Below, one piece after another: positions 42,790 through 50,675 of a stretch of DNA of 64,000 nucleotides. Each line of letters opens with the position of its first letter. Position 1 is the first letter of the stretch. The translations under genes and the position numbers were made by a program. The DNA is taken from contig JAJPKN010000037.1 in assembly GCA_021323695.1 (NCBI GenBank), positions 62,001 through 126,000 of the forward strand, read 5' to 3'. The notes under the pieces were generated by a model. That model searched no databases. It worked only from the letters and a program-made list of their open reading frames with translations, and was not told where the DNA came from. The DNA comes from Actinomycetota bacterium. GTDB taxonomy: Bacteria; Actinomycetota; Acidimicrobiia; Acidimicrobiales; Palsa-688.

Positions 42790-43473
42790 GTGACCGGCAT
42801 GCCTGACAGCAGCTCTACTGGCCGGCCCCCTGGGCTCCCGGCTGCCCCTGGCCAGGCAGCGGGGCAAGGTCCCTCTTCGGGGCGCCAACCACCCACCGAC
42901 GATGTCCTTGGCACGGCTGAGCCGGCTGGCGACCCTCGCCCAACCAGCGCCAGCCCAACCAGCGCCAGCCCGGCTAGCGGGCCAAGAGACCGGAGCGTGG
43001 CGGTGGAGTTCACCCTCACCGAGGGAGAGTTCGTCAGTGCCCAGCGGCAGATGATGGCCCGTTCTTTGCTGGTCGCGGTGGCTTCCGGGGTCATGCTGGC
43101 TATTGTCATTGCAGGTATAGCCACGCTGTCTGGCTATGCGATAGGTATAGGGGTGGCCTGGTTCATCCTGGTCGCGGCGATGTTCTACCAGGGGCCCAAG
43201 ATGGCTTGGCGGCGCAACCCGGCGGTCCAGACCAGCCAGCGTCACACCTTTAGCGAGGAGGGGGCGACCTTGACTTTCCTCGGCCGCCAGAACGAAGTGG
43301 ATTGGAAGTACTTCACCCGGGTGGTCCGCAGCTCCCACCTCTACCAACTGCTGCGTGGTAGGCAGTTCGGGCTGGTAGTCCCACGGCGCGCTTTTGCCAC
43401 GCCAGCCGATGAACAGTTCTTCATGGATCTGCTGCAGCGGCATGTACGCGGCCGGGCGCGGTCGCCACGATAG
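42790..43473 (+). CDS. YcxB-like membrane protein
   Basis: 227 residues. A disordered Ser/Pro/Gly-rich N-terminal ~70 residues, partly from a 15-bp DNA repeat at 42938-42967, is followed by VEFTLTEGEFVSAQRQMMAR, two membrane helices (about 91-110 and 115-130), and a cytoplasmic domain with HTFSEEGATLTFLGRQNEVDWKYF and LVVPRRAFATPADEQFFMDLL. That is the YcxB arrangement found in many bacteria, with unknown function. The GTG start lies 13 bp after the methyltransferase stop, so the two are likely cotranscribed. Confidence 0.75.
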   Translation: MTGMPDSSSTGRPPGLPAAPGQAAGQGPSSGRQPPTDDVLGTAEPAGDPRPTSASPTSASPASGPRDRSVAVEFTLTEGEFVSAQRQMMARSLLVAVASGVMLAIVIAGIATLSGYAIGIGVAWFILVAAMFYQGPKMAWRRNPAVQTSQRHTFSEEGATLTFLGRQNEVDWKYFTRVVRSSHLYQLLRGRQFGLVVPRRAFATPADEQFFMDLLQRHVRGRARSPR

Positions 43474-43795
43474 GCGCGGCACTGAGCAGCGTGGCCGGCA
43501 GCGCCTACAGCACCACCCAGAAGGCCTGATGCGGGTTGTCCGAATGGCCTGCAATGGCGACGGCCGTTCCCTGCCTTGCCCGCCTGAGGTGCCCCTGGCC
43601 GTGGCATGAGGCCCCAAAGCTGTGCCACCGGCCAAGCCGATGGCTGTAGCTGTGGGCGCCACCGGGCGGTGTTGCAAAGAGCCCGCAAGCAGCTCCAGGA
43701 GCCATACCAATGGCTGCAGGCTGTGGCGGTTGCCAGGCAGGCTCGCCGGACTGGGAGCTGAAATGGAGCACTTCATTAGCGCCAACAGTTTCAGG
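43474..43795. other. Intergenic stretch, no gene supported
   Basis: 322 bp between convergent genes. It has slightly lower G+C than the neighbours and two related stretches sharing CCAATGGCTG-like sequence (near 43627 and 43706). I see no conserved protein fragment, RNA gene or classical terminator. Confidence 0.5.
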
Positions 43796-45013
43796 TCATG
43801 GAGGCTGCCCAGCGGTTGGCGCTGCCCGGTGGTTCTGTGGGTGACGGGGGTCCTCTGGGGGGACGAACGCCCTTTTCCCCTTGCCCTCCACCAGGGCCCA
43901 GTTGTGGTAGGTCTTCATTGCGTGGTGCCGTCGGCACAAGCGGTCCAGCAGGTCGAACACCGTGAAGCGGGTACCAGCCCAGGGCTGGCGGTGGTCCGTC
44001 TGCAAGAAACCAGCTCGGACGCTGCAACCCTCTGCTGCGCACGTCGGGAACAGCCAGTCAAGGGCCGTCTGCTGGTAGGCGTTAGGCCGCCGGCCCAAGT
44101 GCGCGACCCCGACCACTTGCTTGCCCTTGGTGACGATGCTTTTCAAGAACGGGTCGGCGGTGCCCATGAGGTCGTAGACCGCCTGGGTGCTGACGGGCCC
44201 GAAGCCGGCAATTTCGCAGGTCTCGCCGTCGCAGGGGTAGCCCCGCAACAGGGTAGCGAGGTCTACCCGCACCATGACCTCGTAGCTGGTGGCCTGCCCC
44301 GCGCCCGAGGTCGCCAGCTTGACCAGGCCGTCGAACGCGTAGGCTTCTGGGCGCTCGTGGCGCCCAGCCTTGCGGGCTTCGTCGAAGGCTTCGTCGGCAA
44401 GGCGCTGGACCCGGGCCATGATCCTGGCCCCGTCCTCTGGCAGGCCCTGGGCGTGGAGGTGCCAAGTGCCACCAGGGCTGGTGTAGGTGCGCAGGCTGCG
44501 GCTTGCGTGCACCCGCTGGCGGCGGGCTTCGAGGTCCTCGGAGGAGGCCGTGGCCCTGCCCGCCTCCTCAGCCAGCTCCGCAAGCGAGCCCGTCCTGGCC
44601 ACCTCCAAGAGCCTGGGCGCGGCCGAAGGGCTGGCCTCGACGGCGCTGCTCACAAGTTCGGCCTGCGCCCGGGAGAGCTCCCCCGCCCGGACGGCGCCCG
44701 CCACCTCGGGCTGGCGCTGCAGGCGCCTGGCCACTTCTACGGCCTTGCGTGCCGTGCCCAGCGTCGTACCCGTAGCCCTGGCCAGCTGTTCGGCCGCCTG
44801 GCGGGCGAGGTCGTGGCGAGGGCCGGGGCCATCGTTGCCGGCGCCTCCGGCCAGGCGCGCCGCCGCGAAAGAAGCTATATGGCCAGCCAACTTCTCTATG
44901 CGCCCGGCGTAATAGACGACTTGGCCGAGCTCTTCTGGGGCCACGAGCGCGGCGTCGAAGCGCGCTGCATAGCTTGCAACCGACTGGTACAGCTGTGCGA
45001 TCTCGTAGCACAT
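43796..45013 (-). CDS. HNH endonuclease-domain protein with DUF222 (13E12 type)
   Basis: 405 residues. A helical DUF222 region (about 20-300; AGRIEKLAGHIASFAAARLA, AGELSRAQAELVSSAVEA) precedes an HNH nuclease domain (about 335-385) with CAAEGCSVRAGFLQTDHRQPW and LCRRHHAMKTYHNW. These '13E12 repeat family' proteins are common in actinobacteria, and some M. tuberculosis members belong to the LexA regulon. A near-consensus promoter (45127-45155) overlapped by a LexA-like box (45112-45127) lies upstream. ATG 45013 fits the usual start of the family; ATG 45058 is also possible. Biological role unknown. Confidence 0.87.
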   Translation of the reverse strand: MCYEIAQLYQSVASYAARFDAALVAPEELGQVVYYAGRIEKLAGHIASFAAARLAGGAGNDGPGPRHDLARQAAEQLARATGTTLGTARKAVEVARRLQRQPEVAGAVRAGELSRAQAELVSSAVEASPSAAPRLLEVARTGSLAELAEEAGRATASSEDLEARRQRVHASRSLRTYTSPGGTWHLHAQGLPEDGARIMARVQRLADEAFDEARKAGRHERPEAYAFDGLVKLATSGAGQATSYEVMVRVDLATLLRGYPCDGETCEIAGFGPVSTQAVYDLMGTADPFLKSIVTKGKQVVGVAHLGRRPNAYQQTALDWLFPTCAAEGCSVRAGFLQTDHRQPWAGTRFTVFDLLDRLCRRHHAMKTYHNWALVEGKGKRAFVPPEDPRHPQNHRAAPTAGQPP

Positions 45014-45111
45014 GGGCAGCCCCGCTGCTCTAGGCACCCGACGTCCAAGGGCCAGCATCGACGCTGGCGAGCTACCGCCCGGCGGCCCGGTAATGCCCCG
45101 GCACCCAGGGT

Positions 45112-45127
45112 CGGAACGTATGTTCGA
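45112..45127 (-). promoter_or_regulatory. LexA-like SOS box
   Basis: On the minus strand TCGAACATACGTTCCG differs from the actinobacterial SOS consensus TCGAAC-N4-GTTCGA only in its last two bases. It overlaps the -10 edge and the expected start site of the promoter before the HNH gene, the right place for repression. Confidence 0.65.
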
Positions 45128-45155
45128 TTGTAGCCGCCGTCGAGCCGGTTGTCAA
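45127..45155 (-). promoter_or_regulatory. Near-consensus sigma70 promoter of the HNH gene
   Basis: Minus strand TTGACA (45155-45150), 17 bp, TACAAT (45132-45127). Expected start near 45120, about 60-105 bp upstream of the candidate start codons. It is the best promoter match I found in the window. Confidence 0.75.
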
Positions 45156-45285
45156 GGCGAGGGCGCAAGCGATGAGCACGGCCTCGCAGCTTGTCGTGGG
45201 GCACGGTCGGGTACGGAAGCGGGTGCCATGTTGGGCCAGTGTGCCGTCGCGTGGGGCCCAGGCGGCCCGGCCGGCAAGGGGGCCT

Positions 45286-45390
45286 GGTGCCGTGGGGCGT
45301 GGCGCCGTGGGGCGTGGTGCCGTGGGGCGTGGCGCCGTGGGGCGTGGCGCCGTGGGGCGTGGCGCCGTGGGGCGTGGCGCCGTGGGGCAG
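45286..45390. repeat. Seven tandem copies of a 15-bp repeat
   Basis: GGCGCCGTGGGGCGT recurs seven times, with GGT for GGC in two copies. Each full unit has the palindrome GGCGCC. The rest of the gap before the next gene holds nothing recognisable. Confidence 0.95.
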
Positions 45391-45476
45391 GCTGGGGCAG
45401 CCTCGAGGTCCGGCGGTTCGCTGGCATAGGGACCTGATGGCTAGGGTGCAGGGCTGATGGCTGAGGTGCAACGCCG

Positions 45477-46094
45477 ATGAGGGCCAGGTTCTGGCTCATC
45501 CTCGGGGTTGCCCTGGGCATAGCCCTTGGGGTTGGAAAGCTGCCCTACTTTCGCGGCGCGGCTGGGTCCTTGACGAGCACGGCATTGAGGCTCGTAGCCA
45601 CCGGTGGGCTCACGCTCGTCCATGACGTGGCCAAGCTCGGTGCTCCCCGGCGTCTCGTCCAGGGCCTCAGTGCTGGCCTGGGTGTCCTGCTGCCCGGCAT
45701 GACGGCACTGTTGCTGGTCATGGCGGGCCGAGCCACCCTCGGCGTGCGGCGCCTGACGACGGCGCTGCTGGCCGGCTTTGCAATAGGTGCCTTCTTCTAC
45801 CTGCCGGCTGGTACTGCCGGGGGGGTTGCGCTCCTGTCGTTGGCGGCAGCTGCCTTGGTAGCCGTGGCGACGGGCCCCCTGCTCGTGGCACCCCTGTCGG
45901 CTTTGGCCAGTTTGATCGCTATCGCCTTCCTGCCCCGCCTGTTGTCAGCCAACCGCACGTTACCTACCGCGCCCGTCAGCACCCTGCACCAGGCCATCGT
46001 CGGTCGTCCCGGGTCACCCTTGTGGGCACAGGTGCTCACACTGGTGCTGGCTGCTGTGCCCTTTGCTGCAGCTGCCAGGCTTCTGGTCAGGTGA
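45477..46094 (+). CDS. Hypothetical multi-pass membrane protein
   Basis: 205 residues with about five hydrophobic segments (roughly 5-22, 72-86, 95-112, 116-150 and 183-203), the first of which resembles a signal anchor. GKLPYFRGAAGSLTSTALRL and ATGGLTLVHDVAKLG lie between the first and second. I do not recognise a family. ATG 45477 has no strong ribosome site; it follows a 15-bp repeat array. Confidence 0.6.
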   Translation: MRARFWLILGVALGIALGVGKLPYFRGAAGSLTSTALRLVATGGLTLVHDVAKLGAPRRLVQGLSAGLGVLLPGMTALLLVMAGRATLGVRRLTTALLAGFAIGAFFYLPAGTAGGVALLSLAAAALVAVATGPLLVAPLSALASLIAIAFLPRLLSANRTLPTAPVSTLHQAIVGRPGSPLWAQVLTLVLAAVPFAAAARLLVR

Positions 46095-46121
46095 CCACCC
46101 GGCAGTGGCCGGCACACCGGG

Positions 46122-46190
46122 GGAGCGGAGCAGCGGGGCACAGCAGGGAGCGGGGCAAAGCAGGGAGCGGGGCACAGCAGAGGAGAGCAG
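46122..46190. repeat. 17-bp tandem repeats (about four copies, imperfect)
   Basis: Units of CAGCAGGGAGCGGGGCA and variants lie between the membrane protein gene and the iron-exporter gene. Confidence 0.8.
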
Positions 46191-46317
46191 GCGCGGGACC
46201 AACCATCGGGCCCATGGGCCTGCTACGCAAGCAGCCCGGCCGCGGGCACACAGAGGGCAGTGGTGGTTGGCAGTTTGCCGAGCCGAGCGGGTAGGTTCGA
46301 GGGGGGAACGAACAACG

Positions 46318-47478
46318 ATGACGGAGGTCGCCAGCCCACCGCCCTCGGGCAGCGTGAGTGCTCGCAAGGTCGCGGAGTACCGCAGGCACTGGGCGGACGA
46401 GATGGAAGGTGCCGCCCTCTACCGAGCCTTGGCCAGTTCGGCGGAGGGAGAGCAACGGGAGATCTTTGCCGAACTGGCCGCAGCCGAGGAGCGCCACGCT
46501 CGCCACTGGGCTGACAAGCTGGTCGCCGCAGGCGAGCCCGAGCCTCGAGGCACCGACCACAAGCTGAGTGCCAGGGCCCGGGTTTTCATGTGGCTGGCGC
46601 GCCGGTTCGGCGTGGCCACGGTGCTCCCCGTCCTCCAGCGGGCAGAAGCCAGGGATGCGGGGGTTTACGACCACGTGGTTGAAGCCAAGGCGGGCATGGC
46701 CCTCGACGAACGCCTCCACGGCTTGACAGTACGCGCCCTCGCGGCCGGGCCGAGCACGGGCAACGTGCGTGCTGGCATCGTCCGGGGTGAACGATGGCAC
46801 CGCTCGGACCGCTCCGGCGCCTTGCGAGCGTCCGTGTTCGGTGTCAATGACGGCTTGGTTTCCAACACGGCCTTGGTCATGGGCGTGGCGGGCGGGCAAA
46901 TCGGCGGGAAGGCCATCCTGCTGGCCGGGCTGGCGGGCTTGCTGGCGGGAGCTTTCTCCATGGGGGCCGGTGAGTACGTATCGGTCCGCAGCCAAAGGGA
47001 GCTGTTCGAGCGCGAGATCCGGCTTGAGGCGGCCGAGATAGCGGAGATGCCGGAAGAAGAAACTGAGGAGCTAGCGCTGATTTACCGGGCCAAGGGCATC
47101 CCCAAGCACGAGGCGGAGGAGCTGGCACGCCGCCTGAGCGCCGAGCCGGCAAACGCCCTTGACACCATGGCGCGCGAGGAGCTCGGGCTCAACCCCGAAG
47201 AACTGGGGGATCCCTGGCGAGTGGCCATGTCGAGCTTCGCCTCCTTTGCCGTTGGCGCTGCGGTGCCCGTCCTTGCCTACGTGATCGGTTCTGGCACGGC
47301 TGCGTTTGTGGCCGCGGTGCTTGCCGCGGCCACCGCCTTGTTGGTGGTCGGTGCTGGGGTTGGCCTCCTTACTGGCCGTCCGCTTCTTTCTGGCGCGTTG
47401 CGCCAGCTGGTGATCGGTGGTGGCGCCGCGGCTGCCACCTTTGCTATCGGGCTGCTCCTTCACGCCTCAGTAGGTTGA
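46318..47478 (+). CDS. Ferritin-like/VIT1 fusion, MbfA-type iron exporter
   Basis: 386 residues. The N-terminal domain (about 12-150) is rubrerythrin/ferritin-like, with Glu-x-x-His pairs in the right places: HWADEMEGAALYRAL, AAAEERHARHWADKL and EAKAGMALDERLH. The C-terminal domain is a VIT1/CCC1 transporter: RASVFGVNDGLVSNTALVMGVAG, AGAFSMGAGEYVSVRSQRELFERE, and paired membrane helices to the end. This fusion matches MbfA of alphaproteobacteria, which exports iron and protects from peroxide; here a similar role is inferred. Start ATG 46318; GAGGGGGGAACG upstream may serve as ribosome site. No Irr/Fur gene is nearby. Confidence 0.88.
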   Translation: MTEVASPPPSGSVSARKVAEYRRHWADEMEGAALYRALASSAEGEQREIFAELAAAEERHARHWADKLVAAGEPEPRGTDHKLSARARVFMWLARRFGVATVLPVLQRAEARDAGVYDHVVEAKAGMALDERLHGLTVRALAAGPSTGNVRAGIVRGERWHRSDRSGALRASVFGVNDGLVSNTALVMGVAGGQIGGKAILLAGLAGLLAGAFSMGAGEYVSVRSQRELFEREIRLEAAEIAEMPEEETEELALIYRAKGIPKHEAEELARRLSAEPANALDTMAREELGLNPEELGDPWRVAMSSFASFAVGAAVPVLAYVIGSGTAAFVAAVLAAATALLVVGAGVGLLTGRPLLSGALRQLVIGGGAAAATFAIGLLLHASVG

Positions 47479-47488
47479 CCTGGCCCCC

Positions 47489-47612
47489 GGCACCTGGGCC
47501 CCCAGGTCCCCCGGGCACTGCACTTGGCACCTGGGCCCCCAGGTCCCCCGGGCACTGCACTTGGCACCTGGGCCCCCAGGTCCCCCGGGCACTGCACTTG
47601 GCACCTGGGCCC
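47489..47612. repeat. 3.3 tandem copies of a 37-bp repeat, each with a hairpin
   Basis: Copies at 47489-47525, 47526-47562, 47563-47599 and a part to 47612. Each holds ACCTGGG-CC-CCCAGGT, a 7-bp-arm inverted repeat. The array begins 11 bp after the MbfA-like stop codon and may act as its terminator, though no T run follows. Confidence 0.95.
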
Positions 47613-47775
47613 GGGTACGGTCCCCCTGGTCTGTCTTGGGCTAAGCTGGCGGGACGGCTACTCGCAATGTGGACTGTGCCCACAGGCGGGACTATGGAGC
47701 GCTGGTGGCAGTTTGGGTCGCACAAAACCAATTACAAAGTTGGGCAGCTCGCAGGTGGGTGGCCAGTTCCGCGCT

Positions 47776-47781
47776 TATAAT
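47776..47781 (+). promoter_or_regulatory. TATAAT -10 element before tyrS
   Basis: CTTATAATTACATCATTG is a clear AT-rich island with a consensus -10, 75 bp upstream of the tyrS start. No good -35 lies at 16-19 bp, so it may need an activator or extended contacts. Confidence 0.45.
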
Positions 47782-47855
47782 TACATCATTGTGACCTGCT
47801 GTTTGCGCCCAGGTTGGCCATCGGAGGCTCCCCTGGCTCAGGTGCAGGTGGCCCC

Positions 47856-49277
47856 ATGAGCCGGCTCAGCCGTTCTGTGCGATCTGGCGTGGCGGTCCTG
47901 AGCACCGCGGACCTGAGCCGGGACGCGGTGGTCGGCGAGCTGGTCGAGTTGTCGTTGGAACGCCGGCAGATGGATCTCTCCGACTTGTCTCCTCCGGAGC
48001 AGGCCGAACTGGTGGCTCGTCGCTGCCAGCAATTGCAGCCTTCTCCCCAGGACTTGGCGCGCCGGGTCGAAGAAGCTTCCCGTGCTGGGAGGGCATTTGT
48101 GGCCAAGTTCGGCATCGACCCTACCGGTGCCGAAGTGCATTTGGGCCACGCCGTCCCGATGCTCCTGCTGAGCCGCTTCCAGCGCATGGGCCACCGGGTT
48201 GTGTTCATCGTGGGTGACGTGACCGCCAAGATAGGGGACCCAAGTGGTCGCTCCGAGGAGCGCCCCGCTCTGAGCGACGCGGACATCGCCCGCAACCTGG
48301 CGACCTACAAGGAGCAGGTGGCACCGTTCTTCGATTTCTCCCAGGCGGAGTTCCGGCACAACGGCGATTGGCTGCGCTCGGTGACCCTGCCCCGGCTCAT
48401 AGAGATCACCGCCCAGGTGCCGTTGTCCATGTCGCTGCAGCGGGACGACTTCCGCCAAAGGCTGTCAGCCGGCCATGGCCTGTCTGTAGCCGAGCTGCTT
48501 TACTCGGTGGCCATGGCGATCGATTCGGTCGAGGTTCGCTGCGACCTCGAAGTTGGTGGTATAGACCAGTACCTCAACATGCAGATGTGCCGCAAGGTGA
48601 TGGAAATATGTGGGCTCCCGCCCGAACTGGTAGCTGCGGTGCCCTTGCTGGAGGGTACTGACGGCAGCGGGGCGAAAATGAGCAAGTCCAAAGGCAACTA
48701 TGTCGCGCTCACCGCTGCCGCCACGGAGGTGTTCGGTAAGCTCATGTCCGTGCCCGACCGGCTGGTCGAGCCGTACTTCAAGGCCCTTACCGAATGGGGG
48801 GACGAGGAGCTGGAAGTCACCCGGCAACGCCTGCGCGACGGGTCGTTGCACCCCATGGACTTGAAGAAGATCCTGGCTGCCGATGTGACGGCCGCCCTCC
48901 GGGGCCCCGACGCGGCCATGAAGGCACGCGAGGAATTCGCGGCGCACTTCTCCCGCCGGCAGTTCGCCAGCCTGGACGACCTCCCTGTCGTGAGCGAAAT
49001 GAGCACCACCTTGCTCGCGGTGGTGAAGGCTCTTGGCTTCGCGCAAAGCAACGGTGATGCCCGCCGGGCGGCCCAGCAAAAGGCTGTCCGCATCGTGTTC
49101 GAACCGAGGGGCGCCCATGGCCAGCAGCAGTCCATAGTGCTCCCCGACGAGCTGCACGAACCGCTGGGCAAGCTCCTGTCCGCCAAGTTCGGCGGCCAGG
49201 AGGCCGGCTACTCGCAGGAGGGGGGCTACTTCTTGAAGGTGGGCCGGAAGCTGGCCCGCATAGCTGTCCCTGGCTGA
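47856..49277 (+). CDS. tyrS: Tyrosyl-tRNA synthetase
   Basis: 473 residues. Class I synthetase that charges tRNA-Tyr. The HIGH motif is HLGH (95-98) in KFGIDPTGAEVHLGHAVPM, and KMSKS is at 274-278 in GAKMSKSKGNY. DQYLNMQMCRKVME and the C-terminal S4-like RNA-binding region (AQQKAVRIVFEPRGAHGQQ...GGYFLKVGRKLARI) follow. The N-terminus has about 55 extra residues (LSTADLSRDAVVGELVELSL), unusual for the short bacterial type but seen in some TyrZ-like forms. ATG 47856 is chosen over an upstream in-frame ATG that gives a Gly-rich leader. Confidence 0.95.
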   Translation: MSRLSRSVRSGVAVLSTADLSRDAVVGELVELSLERRQMDLSDLSPPEQAELVARRCQQLQPSPQDLARRVEEASRAGRAFVAKFGIDPTGAEVHLGHAVPMLLLSRFQRMGHRVVFIVGDVTAKIGDPSGRSEERPALSDADIARNLATYKEQVAPFFDFSQAEFRHNGDWLRSVTLPRLIEITAQVPLSMSLQRDDFRQRLSAGHGLSVAELLYSVAMAIDSVEVRCDLEVGGIDQYLNMQMCRKVMEICGLPPELVAAVPLLEGTDGSGAKMSKSKGNYVALTAAATEVFGKLMSVPDRLVEPYFKALTEWGDEELEVTRQRLRDGSLHPMDLKKILAADVTAALRGPDAAMKAREEFAAHFSRRQFASLDDLPVVSEMSTTLLAVVKALGFAQSNGDARRAAQQKAVRIVFEPRGAHGQQQSIVLPDELHEPLGKLLSAKFGGQEAGYSQEGGYFLKVGRKLARIAVPG

Positions 49278-49295
49278 CCGGGGCGGCCCAGCCGG

Positions 49296-50333
49296 TCAGC
49301 CGCGGTGGGCTGTGGTGAGCCAATAGGAAGGACGAGCAGGCCCGAAGCCCGCCCCGGTGACCTCGATGGCGGCGGACACCTCCTCCAGGTCGGCTTCGGC
49401 CAGCTCCAGGGTTGCCGCCGGCAGCCACCCGTCCACCTGTTGTGCTCGGCGGGCACCCACTATTGCCCCGGTCACGCCGGGCCAGGCCAGGGCCCAGGCA
49501 ACCGCTACGGCTGCCTGGGTAGTCCCGTAGCGGTCGGCGACCGGCTTCAAGGAACGGGCCAATGCCAGGTTGCGTTGCAACCGCTCACCTTGGAACTCGG
49601 GGTCGCGGGTGCGCCAGTCGTCCTTGGCCAGCTGCGGCACTCGCTCAGCCGAAAAGGCCCCTGTGAGCAAGCCTGCCTGCATGGGGCTGTAGACGATGGC
49701 CCCGGTCGAGTGCTGGGCGCACCACTCCAGCTCCGGTGCTGCCCCGCGCTTTATGGCAGAGAACGGCGGTTGCAGGGTGTCGACGTGGCCGACCCCCTCG
49801 GCCACCGTGAGCTGGGCGGTGCTGTGGTTGCAAAGCCCGGCCGCCCTGATCTTGCCCTCACGTTTCATCTCCAGCAGTGCCCCCCAGTAATCCTCGAGCC
49901 GGGTGCCGTCCTCGGCCGGCCAGTGGACCTGGTACAGGTCGATGCGTTCCACCTGCAAGCGGCGGAGGGAAGCCTCGAGCTCGGCCCGCAGGCTGGACGG
50001 GTTGCCCACCCTCCGGGCTGGCTTGTACGGGTCGTCGTCGTCCCACACCAGGCCGCACTTGGTGAATATGAACGGCCGGTCCTGCTCAGCCAGGCCTTGC
50101 AGGGCCCTGGCCACAACCTCTTCGGAGTGGCCGAGGCCGTACACAGCGGCGGTGTCCAACCAGTTGACCCCTGACTCGATGGCGTGACGGATGGCGGCTA
50201 TGGACTCGTCGTCGTCTTGTGGGCCCCAGGAAAAGGCCCAACCACCACCACCGGCCGCCCAGGCGCCGAACCCGACGCGGGTGATGTCCATACCGGTCTT
50301 GCCCAGGGGGCGTGTAGGCAGAGTTGTACGCAT
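49296..50333 (-). CDS. Aldo/keto reductase
   Basis: 345 residues. NADPH-dependent carbonyl reductase barrel: RPLGKTGMDITRVGFGAWA at the N-terminus, the catalytic Asp/Tyr in WLDTAAVYGLGHSEE, Lys in FIFTKCGLVWDD and His in DLYQVHWPAED. The cofactor region is GAIVGARRAQQVDGWL. It resembles the AKR11/YghZ-like group. The substrate is unknown. It converges on tyrS with 18 bp between stops. A helicase-led pair of genes lies upstream on the same strand. Confidence 0.93.
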   Translation of the reverse strand: MRTTLPTRPLGKTGMDITRVGFGAWAAGGGGWAFSWGPQDDDESIAAIRHAIESGVNWLDTAAVYGLGHSEEVVARALQGLAEQDRPFIFTKCGLVWDDDDPYKPARRVGNPSSLRAELEASLRRLQVERIDLYQVHWPAEDGTRLEDYWGALLEMKREGKIRAAGLCNHSTAQLTVAEGVGHVDTLQPPFSAIKRGAAPELEWCAQHSTGAIVYSPMQAGLLTGAFSAERVPQLAKDDWRTRDPEFQGERLQRNLALARSLKPVADRYGTTQAAVAVAWALAWPGVTGAIVGARRAQQVDGWLPAATLELAEADLEEVSAAIEVTGAGFGPARPSYWLTTAHRG

Positions 50334-50484
50334 GACCAGAGACTACGGCTCGGCGGCGGCCAAGGCACCTCCGGGCCCCGGTGCTCGGCGTCCCCGCACG
50401 GTGCTGGCGAGCGAAGTGCTCACCCCACACGGCCGCGACAGCTCCGAACACCACGAACACCACCAACCGTGCCTTGACGGCGGG

Positions 50485-50673
50485 TCAGGGGCGTGGCCGG
50501 CGCAGGGCCGCCATCACCACCAAGTCGATGAGGGCGAAAAAGGCCCCCAGGCCCATGAGCGAGTACTCGGCCGGTGGCGGTTGCACCAGGTAAATAGGGG
50601 CGACGATCAAGAACGCGCATATGGCCAGCACAAATGCGTGCGAAAGGGCCTCCTCACGGCCGACGGGTCTCAT
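50485..50673 (-). CDS. Small two-helix membrane protein
   Basis: 62 residues. Two membrane helices (about 12-30 and 40-56) separated by PPPAEYSLMG, with a basic end RRPRP. I do not recognise a family. ATG 50673 lies 2 bp beyond the helicase stop codon, so it is almost surely cotranscribed and its translation coupled to the helicase. Longer in-frame starts reach into the helicase gene. Confidence 0.6.
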   Translation of the reverse strand: MRPVGREEALSHAFVLAICAFLIVAPIYLVQPPPAEYSLMGLGAFFALIDLVVMAALRRPRP

Positions 50674-50675
50674 GG

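Noticed and set aside
43474-43795. Search for a gene relic or RNA in this gap
   Set aside because: No conserved protein fragment, no tRNA-like fold and no clear hairpin-T run was seen.
45286-45390. CRISPR-like array
   Set aside because: Units of 15 bp follow each other without spacers; it is a minisatellite, as are the other arrays.
47741-47781. Possible T-box leader before tyrS (GGTGGGTGGCCAGTTCCGCG)
   Set aside because: It only loosely resembles the T-box AGGGTGGNACCGCG with extra bases, no specifier stem-loop or terminator is visible, and a TATAAT lies directly after it.
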